Source: Cryoendolithus antarcticus
Taxonomy: Eukaryota; Ascomycota; Dothideomycetes; Cladosporiales; Cladosporiaceae
DNA: 64,000 nucleotides
Assembly (NCBI GenBank): GCA_002077065.1
Contig: NAJO01000022.1
Location: forward strand, 724,810 to 788,809
Direction: 5' to 3'
This document shows, piece after piece, positions 32,481 through 41,477 of the stretch. Numbering within the stretch: position 1 is the stretch's first letter; the number at the start of each line of letters is the position of its first letter. The position numbers and the translations under genes are program-made. The notes beneath the pieces are model-generated. The model worked only from the letters and a program-made list of their open reading frames with translations. It made no database searches and was not told where the DNA came from.

Positions 32481-34751
32481 TCAGCTATCTCCAAATACCA
32501 GCATCCTTACCTCACAATCCTCACTCCCACTAGCGACCCGACTCTCACTCAGCCAAGTACAAGTCACTGGCCCCGCGTGCCCGGTAAATGTCCTCTCGCA
32601 CTTCCCAGTCCGCGGATCCCACACCTTCATCATGCGGTCCTGGCTGCCCGAAATGAGACGCAGGTGATCCGCCGCAAGCGTCCAGATTCCCTCAACGTGA
32701 CCGAAAAAGGTACGTACGCATGCTTGGGCGCGAGGGAAGTGGGAGTTCGTTAGTGGATCTGTTGGTAAGGCTACGAAGGCGGTTGATGATGGGTCTGAGG
32801 ATTCGGAGGGACTGCGTTGCTCTGGTTGCTGTGCTGTAGGGTTGAAGTGCACGTTCCACAGTCGGATTGTCGAGTCAAGCGCGCCTGTTAGCATGTACTT
32901 CGGTGGTGCAGGGCGGTCGAGATCATTGGGCCAGAAGTGCGCTCGTTCGAGACGAGGCGACTCGTCATGTTGTGAGAGTCCAGCCGAACTGACACTACTG
33001 GTATCATCATCCTTCTCCGCGGCAGTGATGTCGTCGTCTAGCTCGAACTCAGCAGGCATGGGCAGCACTTGCTGCACCTGACCAACATGACCTTCGAAGG
33101 TCTTGATGCACTCCTTGGTGTCGAGATCCCACAGCTTCACAGTCATATCGTCCGAGGCGGAGAAGAGCGTGCGCGAAGCTTCGTCGATCTTGACGCTATT
33201 GACCCAGTCTGTGTGACCACGCAATAAGAACGTCGACTTGCCTTCGGAATCCCACACTCGAATGGTCTTGTCTGAAGAGCCTGACGCCACATACCGATCG
33301 ACAAAGTGCAGTGCGATGATGCCATCATTGTGGGCTGGGAAGCTGCGCAGCATTTCGCCTGTCTTCCAGTTCCACAGTTTCATCGTTCCATCCAGACCGC
33401 CAGTCATGAGCTTGGTGTCGTCAAACTGCAGACAGCGGATGCCAGAGGTATGTCCACGTAGTGTTCGTAGCTCCTGCCCTGTCTGGATGTCCCACACCTT
33501 TGCGGTCGTGTCGTACGAGCCCGTGATGAGTACGCTATCGTCAAACTGAAGGCACATCACGCCATTCGTGTGGCCCTTGAACACCTTCGTACTACACCGC
33601 CCATACTTCCAAGCAGTCCCAACCTTGAAGCGATCTCGGTAGACATCTTTCCAAGGCCGTTTGCGTGGTGCAAAGTAGTCTCCAGACTTTGTGCCAGAAG
33701 ATGACAGCGTGCATTGTCGCTTTGCATCGGATGAGGCACTTGCGACATCATCCTCTAGAGCTCGCTTTGTGCTCGTCGGTGATGTCTCTTCTGCCGAGGA
33801 CTGAGCAGCATCTACGGTGGTGACCGCAGGGACTGGCCTTTCGGGCAATGGAGTGATGGCTGGCGACCACTCGTTCAACCCACGACCAGTGGCTCTCAAC
33901 TGTATCTGCCTCTTCTCTATGCGCAGTCTCTTTCTCTCCAACAGCGGCAATCCCCAGCCACACTTCGTGCATTTCCTGTCTATATGTTGCTCGCACATCT
34001 TATGCCATACCACATCATCGTCTGCCAGCTCCCGCCATCGCTGGCTAACTTGCGCAGCCTTGCACAGTGATACGGTGTCCAGAGAGCAGAGGATTTGGTA
34101 GCTGAGTTCGGCAGGAAGTGCGGAGAGGAAGTCGATCTTGATGAGATCGCGAACGTTGGCGGAGATGAATGACAGCTGAGGGAAGCAGCACTGCGTGAGA
34201 ACACCCTGCAGCATGAGGTTGCGGTGTTTGGCAGGCGCAGCCGAGAACAGTGACCAGACGTGAGAGATTGCCTGCTGATCTGACTGCGACAGTGAAGCCA
34301 GCTCGTTCTGCAACTGGTCCATAGACGGTTCGTTTGCTTGCCTCCTGCACTTCAAGTCCGGTCGATGTCGATAGCAGAACTTGCTACTAGTCGTCTCTGC
34401 TTCGACAACATGCGCTGAAGCTGGCTGTACCGAAGTCCGCTGTGAGCCTCCGATCGGGTTGTACTGCATGGGTATGTGTTGTGTGAGAAAGGGCGCAATT
34501 GTCTGCTCTGCCAGCTTCGACGAGGTCGACATCTTCAAGCTCTGATCCTCAGCCACCCGTTCGCGACTTCGCAATCCCAAGTCGTGCTCGTGATCGTGTC
34601 GACATAGGTCTCCGTGCTCATGTGTGATGTGATGGTGGTCGTCCTCTGCGCCAGGTGTCGGTTGCTGAAGTAAGGACTGCCCGGAGTGCTCGGCCGAGGG
34701 CATGGCGACGAGGTCGCGCGGATCACGCCAGTCTGGCATCATCTCAGACAT
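32481..34751 (-). CDS. sconB: Sulfur controller F-box/WD40 protein (SconB/Met30)
   Basis: One exon of 756 residues from the ATG at 34751 (an upstream TTG in frame was rejected). The N-terminus is His/Asp-rich ([10 protein letters not shown]). A conserved block [20 protein letters not shown] precedes the dimerisation region, and the F-box sits at about 207-254 ([18 protein letters not shown]), followed by a [15 protein letters not shown] motif diagnostic of Met30/SconB. Seven WD40 repeats fill about 385 to the end, with an acidic/serine-rich insert between repeats five and six. The family is the substrate receptor of the SCF ubiquitin ligase that inactivates the sulfur-assimilation activator (Met4/MetR/Cys3) when sulfur is plentiful. 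Assignment to SconB rather than another F-box WD40 protein rests on the flanking blocks. Confidence 0.93.
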   Translation of the reverse strand: MSEMMPDWRDPRDLVAMPSAEHSGQSLLQQPTPGAEDDHHHITHEHGDLCRHDHEHDLGLRSRERVAEDQSLKMSTSSKLAEQTIAPFLTQHIPMQYNPIGGSQRTSVQPASAHVVEAETTSSKFCYRHRPDLKCRRQANEPSMDQLQNELASLSQSDQQAISHVWSLFSAAPAKHRNLMLQGVLTQCCFPQLSFISANVRDLIKIDFLSALPAELSYQILCSLDTVSLCKAAQVSQRWRELADDDVVWHKMCEQHIDRKCTKCGWGLPLLERKRLRIEKRQIQLRATGRGLNEWSPAITPLPERPVPAVTTVDAAQSSAEETSPTSTKRALEDDVASASSDAKRQCTLSSSGTKSGDYFAPRKRPWKDVYRDRFKVGTAWKYGRCSTKVFKGHTNGVMCLQFDDSVLITGSYDTTAKVWDIQTGQELRTLRGHTSGIRCLQFDDTKLMTGGLDGTMKLWNWKTGEMLRSFPAHNDGIIALHFVDRYVASGSSDKTIRVWDSEGKSTFLLRGHTDWVNSVKIDEASRTLFSASDDMTVKLWDLDTKECIKTFEGHVGQVQQVLPMPAEFELDDDITAAEKDDDTSSVSSAGLSQHDESPRLERAHFWPNDLDRPAPPKYMLTGALDSTIRLWNVHFNPTAQQPEQRSPSESSDPSSTAFVALPTDPLTNSHFPRAQACVRTFFGHVEGIWTLAADHLRLISGSQDRMMKVWDPRTGKCERTFTGHAGPVTCTWLSESRVASGSEDCEVRMLVFGDS

Positions 34752-35435
34752 TGCCAGGAGGAGGTCTGAGCGAGATTCGTTGCTCGGCGAGAAGGAGCAG
34801 TCCGCGCTGAGGTGCTTGGTCAAGTATTACGAACCATCGCACGCCTTCTGCGACGAGGCGGTCTGCGCTCCGAGATGGTGTGACTGTTTGCACGACAAGA
34901 CTCGTGCCCGATCGAAGACGCCACAGCTGCAAGATTGCGAGAAAGTGCCGGTCGAGGTTGTCTCGCAGTGAGTCTGCCGCAAGGAACGTATTCGTGATCT
35001 GTTGGATTATGTCGTGCTTTCCAGGTTGTGAGTCCGAGCGTCCTTGGAGAAGTTGACAGCGAGCTAGCCGAGACTTTTGAGACCGACTTGCTCTTTTACG
35101 ATGTTAGGCGCCCTCACAGTGAATGTAGTCCGTGTATACTCGCATCGGATGAGCTAGACATGAGCGTGATGGACGTTATGGCTTATCACGACTGTCGCGC
35201 AGAACAAAGGTTGGCTTGGCGCCACCCTGGTTTTGCGTTTATCAGCCTTATCACCTCCACGTTTCGGCTCAACGCTTCCGTGGCGTGCGTGGGCCGCCTT
35301 CCATAGCGCGCACTCTATTCAGCGACGAGCATCCGCGAGCCGGTGGTAGTGATGACTGCAGTACAACACCGCTAAGTACGATAATACAGGCCGTGACGTG
35401 GTGATGGCGCGGTCCAACAGACGGAATTTGTCACC
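34752..35435. other. Divergent intergenic region between sconB and ATG17
   Basis: Presumed promoters of both genes. Several short open frames show no recognisable content. Confidence 0.5.
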
Positions 35436-36932
35436 ATGAGCTCCTCCGACTCCTCGCCGTCTCCATCGCCTCCCTCATCCCCCGAGGCTTCCTTCCATGG
35501 CCCGCCTGATCTCGAACGCCTGGTGCTGCATCTTGTATCAGCCAAACGCGCTCTGACTTCGACACAACATGTCCATCGTGCGAACGAGATCATCACTGGC
35601 TCGCGTGTCCTCATCGAGGAGATAGCCACGCTCAACGCCAAGAATGGCTTTGCACGGCGAGGCGTCGACGAGCAGATCGAGACGCTTGAGGCGATCCGCA
35701 ATGGCATCAATGATGCAGGCGAGAAAGTCGACGTTGAGTTTCAACAGACCATCGCTCGGCTCGATGTTGCGAACGATCGCCTGCAAACGACGCTTGCGGG
35801 TTTGCGAAAGGTATTGATTGATCCCTCGCTCGGTCAGCCAGCTCCGCCTGCTTCAGAACCGTCCACCCAAGGCGAGCTGTCGTCTGATCTGGAGATCTCT
35901 GGGCCTGTGAAAGGCCGCCAACGAACACTTCACGATTTCGTTGATGAGGCAAATCACGAAGAAGTCCTCGCATCTCTACGCGGGTTTATAGATTCATACA
36001 GGGATTCGCAAAGCGATCTTGACGACAATGTTGGCCGCCTTTCGGAGTCAATAGCTCACGTCACAGAGATCCTACTGGATCGAAACAAAGACAGTGACCC
36101 TCCTAAACGGCCTACACCCTACGACGAACCGCCTTTACTCATCTCGGCGATATGGCAAGACATGGAGGCCCATGCATCCGACATGGCTGGCTCTCTTCAA
36201 TCACTGATATCCCACTACGATCTCTGTGTATCTGCGTTAAAGCACACGGAAGGTGGTGGCGAAGCTGCAAAGCAAGCGCTACCCGCAGACGTCGACATTG
36301 ATGACAGTCTGTACGCAAAGAAGGTATCTGATCCTATGGACGATGCAGAACGAGCTGAGATGCTGAGGGTACTTGAGAACGATGCTGTCGAAGTGGACGA
36401 TGTCGCAGCGGAGATTAAGGATCGCGCAGACGACATGGAAGCACTTTGGGCTCAGCTCTCTGACCGTGCAGATGCCGCGAGACGAAGTCAGACGCAGCTT
36501 CTGCAAGCTTACAAAAGTCTTTTGACCATCAGAACTAGTTTGCCCCTGTATATTGAGGCTCTGGACCTCTTCCGTACAAGCTGGGCAAGCGTTCAAGTTT
36601 CCATTGTTGCCAAAACCGAGGAGCTTGTGGGCTTCTGTGGCTTCTATGAGCAGTTTCACAGCAGCTACAAGAAGCTTCTGCGCGAGGCAGATCGACGTAA
36701 GGCTGCGGCTGAACAAATGCGTACTGTCGCATCCAAGGCAAGCCGAGACCTGAATAGGCTGTGGCGGGCTGATCAGAAGGCAAGGGAGACGTTCATGGAG
36801 GATGTTGGGGTCTTTCTACCAGGGGATCTGGCGCCGGGACTCGCTGGAGCAGCCACGAGATGGGAGGTCACGGAGGTGTCGATGGCGGGCAATATTGAAC
36901 GTGATGAAGATGACGGTCGTGATGGCGATTGA
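35436..36932 (+). CDS. ATG17: Autophagy scaffold protein Atg17
   Basis: One exon encodes 498 residues. The sequence is almost entirely helical and coiled-coil-forming after a Ser/Pro-rich start, as in Atg17. Family blocks include LERLVLHLVSAKRALTS near the N-terminus, LISAIWQDMEAHASDMAGSL in the middle, LPLYIEALDLFRTSW, and the C-terminal FYEQFHSSYKKLLREADRRK followed by DVGVFLPGDLAPGL. In yeast Atg17 dimers form a crescent-shaped scaffold with Atg29 and Atg31 that recruits Atg1/Atg13 and other factors to the site of autophagosome formation. Length is close to that of other Pezizomycotina homologues. No intron is needed. There is no functional link with the neighbouring genes. Confidence 0.93.
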   Translation: MSSSDSSPSPSPPSSPEASFHGPPDLERLVLHLVSAKRALTSTQHVHRANEIITGSRVLIEEIATLNAKNGFARRGVDEQIETLEAIRNGINDAGEKVDVEFQQTIARLDVANDRLQTTLAGLRKVLIDPSLGQPAPPASEPSTQGELSSDLEISGPVKGRQRTLHDFVDEANHEEVLASLRGFIDSYRDSQSDLDDNVGRLSESIAHVTEILLDRNKDSDPPKRPTPYDEPPLLISAIWQDMEAHASDMAGSLQSLISHYDLCVSALKHTEGGGEAAKQALPADVDIDDSLYAKKVSDPMDDAERAEMLRVLENDAVEVDDVAAEIKDRADDMEALWAQLSDRADAARRSQTQLLQAYKSLLTIRTSLPLYIEALDLFRTSWASVQVSIVAKTEELVGFCGFYEQFHSSYKKLLREADRRKAAAEQMRTVASKASRDLNRLWRADQKARETFMEDVGVFLPGDLAPGLAGAATRWEVTEVSMAGNIERDEDDGRDGD

Positions 36933-37566
36933 GAGCGGCTCCGCCTGCTCCAAGGACAAGATCAGCAATTCTTGCCCCTTGACGCGCGTGTCAGCGGTCT
37001 GCGCAAGTCTTACCCTTCCAATCGTCTGAATTCGACGTTCGCGGTTCGCCATGATTGCGAGAATGTATTCACAGCCATCGGCGCTGTTAGAGAGCGAAGG
37101 CGCGGCTTGGCGTGAAGTCGGAAGGAAGGCATTCAGCCGTAGCAAACAGAAAGCGAACGTCGCTTTAGCCGGCAGATATAGCACAAGCGGTCAAAGGCCG
37201 AGAAAAGACAAAATACCTGTTGAGAAACGATGCAATGAAGCCGCAGAGGTAAAGGCTTGGAACATTGTAAATGGCGACATTTACAATGCAGCCAACGGAA
37301 GAGCGCGGAGCTGATGAGTCTTTGACGCCGTATGCAATGCTGACCAGCAGAAGTGACCCGTTACGTGAGCATTGGTCTTGCGAAATTTAGTATGGAGCCC
37401 TTGGTGGCGGCTTTCGCACGTGTCAGGTGTAGTGGGGCAAATATGCGTTCATAGCGAATTGTGAGTCTAAACATTTGGTTGGGGAGTAGCTACCGCAAAC
37501 ATATACTTCTCTATTAATTACTTTTCCCTTTGCAACACATACACTGCCACATACCAAACCACAACC
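36933..37566. other. Intergenic region upstream of TAL1
   Basis: A reverse-strand open frame (36816-37184) overlaps the end of ATG17 but shows no domain. Otherwise nothing recognised. Confidence 0.5.
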
Positions 37567-38659
37567 ATGTCTTCCTCGCTCGATCAACTGAAAGCCACTG
37601 GCACCGTACGCAATCGCGTGCTGATATCTAATCTCAGTCGCATTGGCTAATCTACTTCTTTACAGACCGTTGTCTCCGACTCCGGCGACTTTGCTTCAAT
37701 CGCGAAGTACAAGCCCCAAGATGCGACTACCAACCCCTCCCTGATCCTCCAAGCGGCGAAGAAGGAGGAGTACGCGAAGCTCATCGACGATGCTGTCGCA
37801 TACGGCAAGAAGCATGGCAAGGACATCGATGAGCAGGTTGACGCTACCCTGGACAACCTCCTCGTCCAATTCGGCAGTGAGATCCTGAAAATTGTGCCTG
37901 GCAAGGTCTCGACAGAGGTGGATGCGCGGTTCAGCTTCGACAAGAAGGCGAGCATTGAGAAGGCGCTGCACATCATCGAGGTAAGGAGAATCCGGATACG
38001 CCGGTAGCTCGCTGCACAGTTAACAATATCACTAGCTCTACAAAGACATGGGCGTCGACAAGTCCCGCGTGCTAATTAAGCTCGCCTCGACCTGGGAAGG
38101 CATCCAAGCCGCCCACGAGCTCCAAAGCAAACACGGCATCAACTGCAACCTGACCCTCATGTTCTCCCTCGTGCAAGCCATCGCCGCAGCCGAAGCCGGC
38201 GCCTTCCTGATCTCGCCTTTCGTCGGCCGGATTCTTGACTGGTACAAGGCCAACACCAAGCAGGAGTACGATGCCCAGTCCGACCCAGGCGTCAAGTCTG
38301 TCCGCGAGATCTTCAACTACTACAAGAAGTACGGCTACAAGACGATCGTCATGGGTGCGTCCTTCCGCAACATCGGCGAGATCACGGAGCTGGCTGGATG
38401 CGACTACCTCACCATCGCGCCGAATCTCCTGGAGCAGCTGTTCAACAGTCAGGAGTCTGTGCCACAGAAGCTGAAGTCGGACGATGTGGCGAAGTTGGAC
38501 ATTGAAAAGAAGAGCTACTTGAATGATGAGGCGGAGTTCCGCTTCCAGTTCAACGAGGATCCTATGGCTGTGCACAAGTTGTCGGAGGGGATTAGCAAGT
38601 TTGCTGCTGATGCTGTGACGTTGAAGGGGATTCTCAAGGAGAAGATTGAGAAGAAGTGA
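37567..38659 (+). CDS. TAL1: Transaldolase
   Basis: Exons 37567-37605, 37666-37980 and 38036-38659 (introns 60 and 55 bases) give 325 residues. The very short first exon encodes 13 residues. Signatures are complete: [10 protein letters not shown] (about 32-41), the active-site [15 protein letters not shown] with Schiff-base Lys133, [21 protein letters not shown], and the phosphate-binding SPFVGRI. The enzyme transfers a dihydroxyacetone unit from sedoheptulose 7-phosphate to glyceraldehyde 3-phosphate in the non-oxidative pentose phosphate pathway, in the cytosol. Codon use is strongly biased towards C-ending codons in exons 2 and 3, consistent with high expression. No oddities. Confidence 0.97.
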
Positions 38660-39102
38660 GGATTTGGGAGATGACGCGCGCGAAGTGTGAAACGGAGAGG
38701 CGATGGATGGTAGAATGCCACACAGGTAACGAGAATTTGGCGTACATTGTGTAGTCGTGGATAACCGAAAATGCCACCGTACATGCTTAAATCATCGGTA
38801 CACGACTTTCCTCAGTCTTCTCTCTCACAACAAGGGCTCTATTTTCAATTGTTCCATTCCGCAAAGGCCCCCTACTATCACGCAACTCTCGAACATTGCT
38901 TACGAATCCTCATCTGGCAATGTTTGAGCGAGAGCGGATGATTGATGTCATTGGTGGGGCAAGATGGAGGGGTCGACGTCCGCTCACTCCCTCAGCAACA
39001 GCAATGAAGTAAGATCTGAATCTTGTCCATCAACCCAAGACTGAAGACGGATTACCAAACCACATCAGACAAATAATCAGAAAACTTATACACATCGCCA
39101 TC
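38660..39102. other. Intergenic region upstream of SOD1
   Basis: Tandem genes flank it; no gene or repeat recognised. Confidence 0.5.
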
Positions 39103-39930
39103 ATGGTCAAAGCCGGTATGTGGACCCTCCATCCCAAGCACTAGGTCCGAAAGAGACGGACCTTGAAGGGAGTGAGCAAGTTTGCGAGACTTGCGTGTGG
39201 TCTTGCTTGATATCCCGAAGGTATGGATGGTACAAGCCATGCCATCAAGGTCACGATCCTCAGTTTGGTCCATTGTGGACCGCTTAGTACCGGTCCGGGG
39301 GACGTCTCCTTGTCTTGACGATCGTACGGCCACGACAGGCCTCGGATCTCAGTGAACAACGGCCTTGGGATCAGCGTAGTGATACATCTCACACAATGTA
39401 CTGACCTCAGTATATAGTCGCCGTCGTCCGTGGAGACTCCAACGTGAAAGGCACCGTCCACTTCGAGCAAGCCTCCGAGGGAGCCGAGACGACCATCTCC
39501 TGGGACATCACCGGCAACGATGCCAACGCTGAGCGCGGCATGCACGTTCACGCCTTCGGTGACAACACCAACGGCTGCACGAGCGCTGGCCCTCACTGTA
39601 CGTCCTGATGCCTCACGCTCTGTCAATTCAGTCCAAGGAGCTGACTCGACATCACCAGTCAACCCCCACAGCAAAGACCACGGCGCCCCCTCCGACTCCG
39701 AGCGTCACGTAGGCGACTTGGGCAACTTCAAGACCGACGGTCAGGGCAATGCCAAGGGCTCCGTGACCGACAAGCTGATCAAGCTTATCGGCCCCGAGAG
39801 CGTGCTCGGCCGCACTATCGTTGTGCACGGCGGCACTGATGACTTGGGCAAGGGCGGACACGCGGATAGCAAGAAGACTGGTAATGCTGGTGCGCGCCCA
39901 GCTTGCGGTGTGATCGGCATTGCCGCTTAG
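39103..39930 (+). CDS. SOD1: Cytosolic Cu/Zn superoxide dismutase
   Basis: Exons 39103-39115, 39418-39597 and 39659-39930 give exactly 154 residues, the normal length. Copper ligands His47, His49, His64 and His121, zinc ligands His64, His72, His81 and Asp84, the Cys58-Cys147 disulfide and the substrate-guiding Arg144 all fall where expected, which confirms both junctions. The enzyme converts superoxide into oxygen and hydrogen peroxide. There is no signal peptide, so it is cytosolic. The first coding exon is 13 bases and is followed by a 302-base intron, several times longer than any other intron in the window; the second intron is 61 bases. Codon bias suggests strong expression. Confidence 0.97.
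39116..39417 (+). other. Unusually long first intron of SOD1 with short perfect hairpins
   Basis: The intron is 302 bases with a GTATGT donor and TATAG acceptor (CTGAC branch just upstream). Two perfect stem-loops are readable: AGGTCCG/CGGACCT at 39143-39149 and 39157-39163 with a 7-base loop, and GGTCCA/TGGACC at 39267-39272 and 39276-39281 with a 3-base loop. It could be regulatory or host a small RNA; I could not match snoRNA boxes convincingly. Confidence 0.4.
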
Positions 39931-40039
39931 AGGGTGTTGTACAGACATGAAGAAACGAGTGAAGAGGGGAGGTAGACGAGATACGAATGAAAAGTCCGTT
40001 TGCTCAGAACGTGCTTCAACATCCACGTGCAACGATCAT

Positions 40040-40881
40040 CTACATCACCAGATGGCCCCCATTAGTGCTGACCATTGACCCACTCACATTGTAATCCTTC
40101 ATCAAGTAAAGATAACTCTCTGCCACATCCTCCGGCTTCCCAACAACCCCCGTCGTCATCTTCTCCGCGAAGGATTTGTACAAACCCTCCCTCATCTGCT
40201 CGGGAAACCCCTGCCATAGCTCAGTAGCCACGGCACCAGGTGAGACTAAGTTCACCCTGATAGGCTTCAGATCCAGCGCCAGCTGCCTCGTCATACCCTG
40301 TAGACCCGTGGCGTAGGAGCCAACGACGCTCCAGTCGGGGATCGGCTTCTCGCTCACGGCTCCAGTGGTGATTGTGTACGACGAAGCCGGGCCGGCGTTG
40401 AGGTACTTAGGCGCGTGTTTGCCCACGAAAAGCGGGCCGAAGAAACGGACCATGCCTGCCTGTTTGACCTTGACCATATCGATCGTGTCGAGTTTCATGG
40501 ACGCGAGAGAATCGCCGGCCGTGTAAATGATGTGGTCCAGTTTACCAGTCTTGGCAGTCTCCTTCAAAAGCGTCTCGATGTTCGAGTCCAGCGAGGCTTC
40601 GTCGCCGAGATTGCAGGCATGGCCGCTCACGCGTTCTTTGGCGGACGGATACGCAGATTGCAGGGTCGAGACTGCTTTGTCGACGCGAGACGGGTTTGAA
40701 GAGGAGATTGTGACGGTGGCGCCGGCTTCGAGGGAGGCTTCTGCGACTGCGTAGCCGATGCCTGGGATATTGGTCAGTGCTGATTGGGCAAGTGAGTGTT
40801 TGGATGCTACGAACCGGATGAGCCGCCGATGATTAGGATCTTTTTGCCTTGCAACTTGTTGTACTTGACTTGGTCTGGCAT
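40040..40881 (-). CDS. Short-chain dehydrogenase-like protein lacking the catalytic Lys
   Basis: Exons 40881-40815 and 40761-40040 (53-base intron, GTTCGT donor) give 262 residues. The join restores the dinucleotide-binding segment KILIIGGSSG-IGYAVAEASLEAG. Further SDR landmarks are HIIYTAGDS, a segment SYTITTGAVSEKPIPDW in the place of the catalytic Ser, and IRVNLVSPGAVATELW. The expected Y-x3-K reads SYATGLQGMTR, so a Tyr remains but the Lys position is Leu. I believe this form is shared by a fungal subfamily, so it may be a specialised or non-catalytic SDR rather than a decayed gene. No targeting signal is evident. It is convergent with SOD1, 109 bases apart. Confidence 0.9.
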
Positions 40882-41022
40882 TGTGGCGAGGGCTTCTGGA
40901 ATGTTATTGAAGGTAAGAGAGACAGTGTTTCAACGTAGTGCTTCGAATTGAGATTGAATGATGAGAGTCTGTAGCAGCTTTGATTGGCGACGAGACCGTT
41001 ACAATGCTGTATTGGATCTAGA

Positions 41023-41034
41023 TATATATAAAGA
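41023..41034 (-). promoter_or_regulatory. Candidate TATA element of the SDR gene
   Basis: The run TATATATA (reverse strand TTTATATATATC) lies about 140 bases upstream of the ATG at 40881, a plausible distance for a fungal TATA box. Confidence 0.35.
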
Positions 41035-41181
41035 CGTACAAGCTCTGCCAAGTGGAGTTAGGCGCGGACTTACACGCTTGTACCGTCCTGACGTCAGGCA
41101 GGCGAGCGACTGTAACCACGAAAGTCGCGATAGATCCGATCGCGATGCGCTGTCTTCAATACAGCCTATAGAGACAATACA

Positions 41182-41202
41182 GTGCTGTCTCCTCGACAGC
41201 AC
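41182..41202. repeat. Perfect 8-bp inverted repeat, candidate hairpin
   Basis: GTGCTGTC and GACAGCAC flank a 5-base loop (TCCTC). It sits between the SDR promoter and the 3' end of EMC1. It lacks a downstream T-run, and its role is unknown. Confidence 0.4.
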
Positions 41203-41477
41203 GATGAGGCTGTAAATTTATTGTGCCTCGGCATCTCAAGCCCGGGGCGGCGGTGATGGCAGAGCCGTCCCGGTCGCGACCATGCATGTGTTTCCCCCTG
41301 TGTAATGCTCAATGCCAGGCAGGATCCCGTGTCTACCACATCAGAGCTGGCTTTCGATCGGTTTAGTACAGATGCTGCCGACAGAGTACGCCACGGGCGC
41401 GGGTTGGGCGTATTCACCGTCCACCGTCGTCCTGTGGCGTGTGCAGCGAGTTCGTCATCCTCATCTCCTCAACATCG

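Larger units (their letters stand above)
40882..41477. other. Intergenic region between the SDR promoter and the end of EMC1
   Basis: It holds a TATA-like run and a perfect hairpin, listed separately. No gene recognised. Confidence 0.5.

Noticed and set aside
36816..37184. Reverse-strand frame overlapping the 3' end of ATG17
   Set aside because: Half of it is antisense to a clear gene and the rest shows nothing recognisable.
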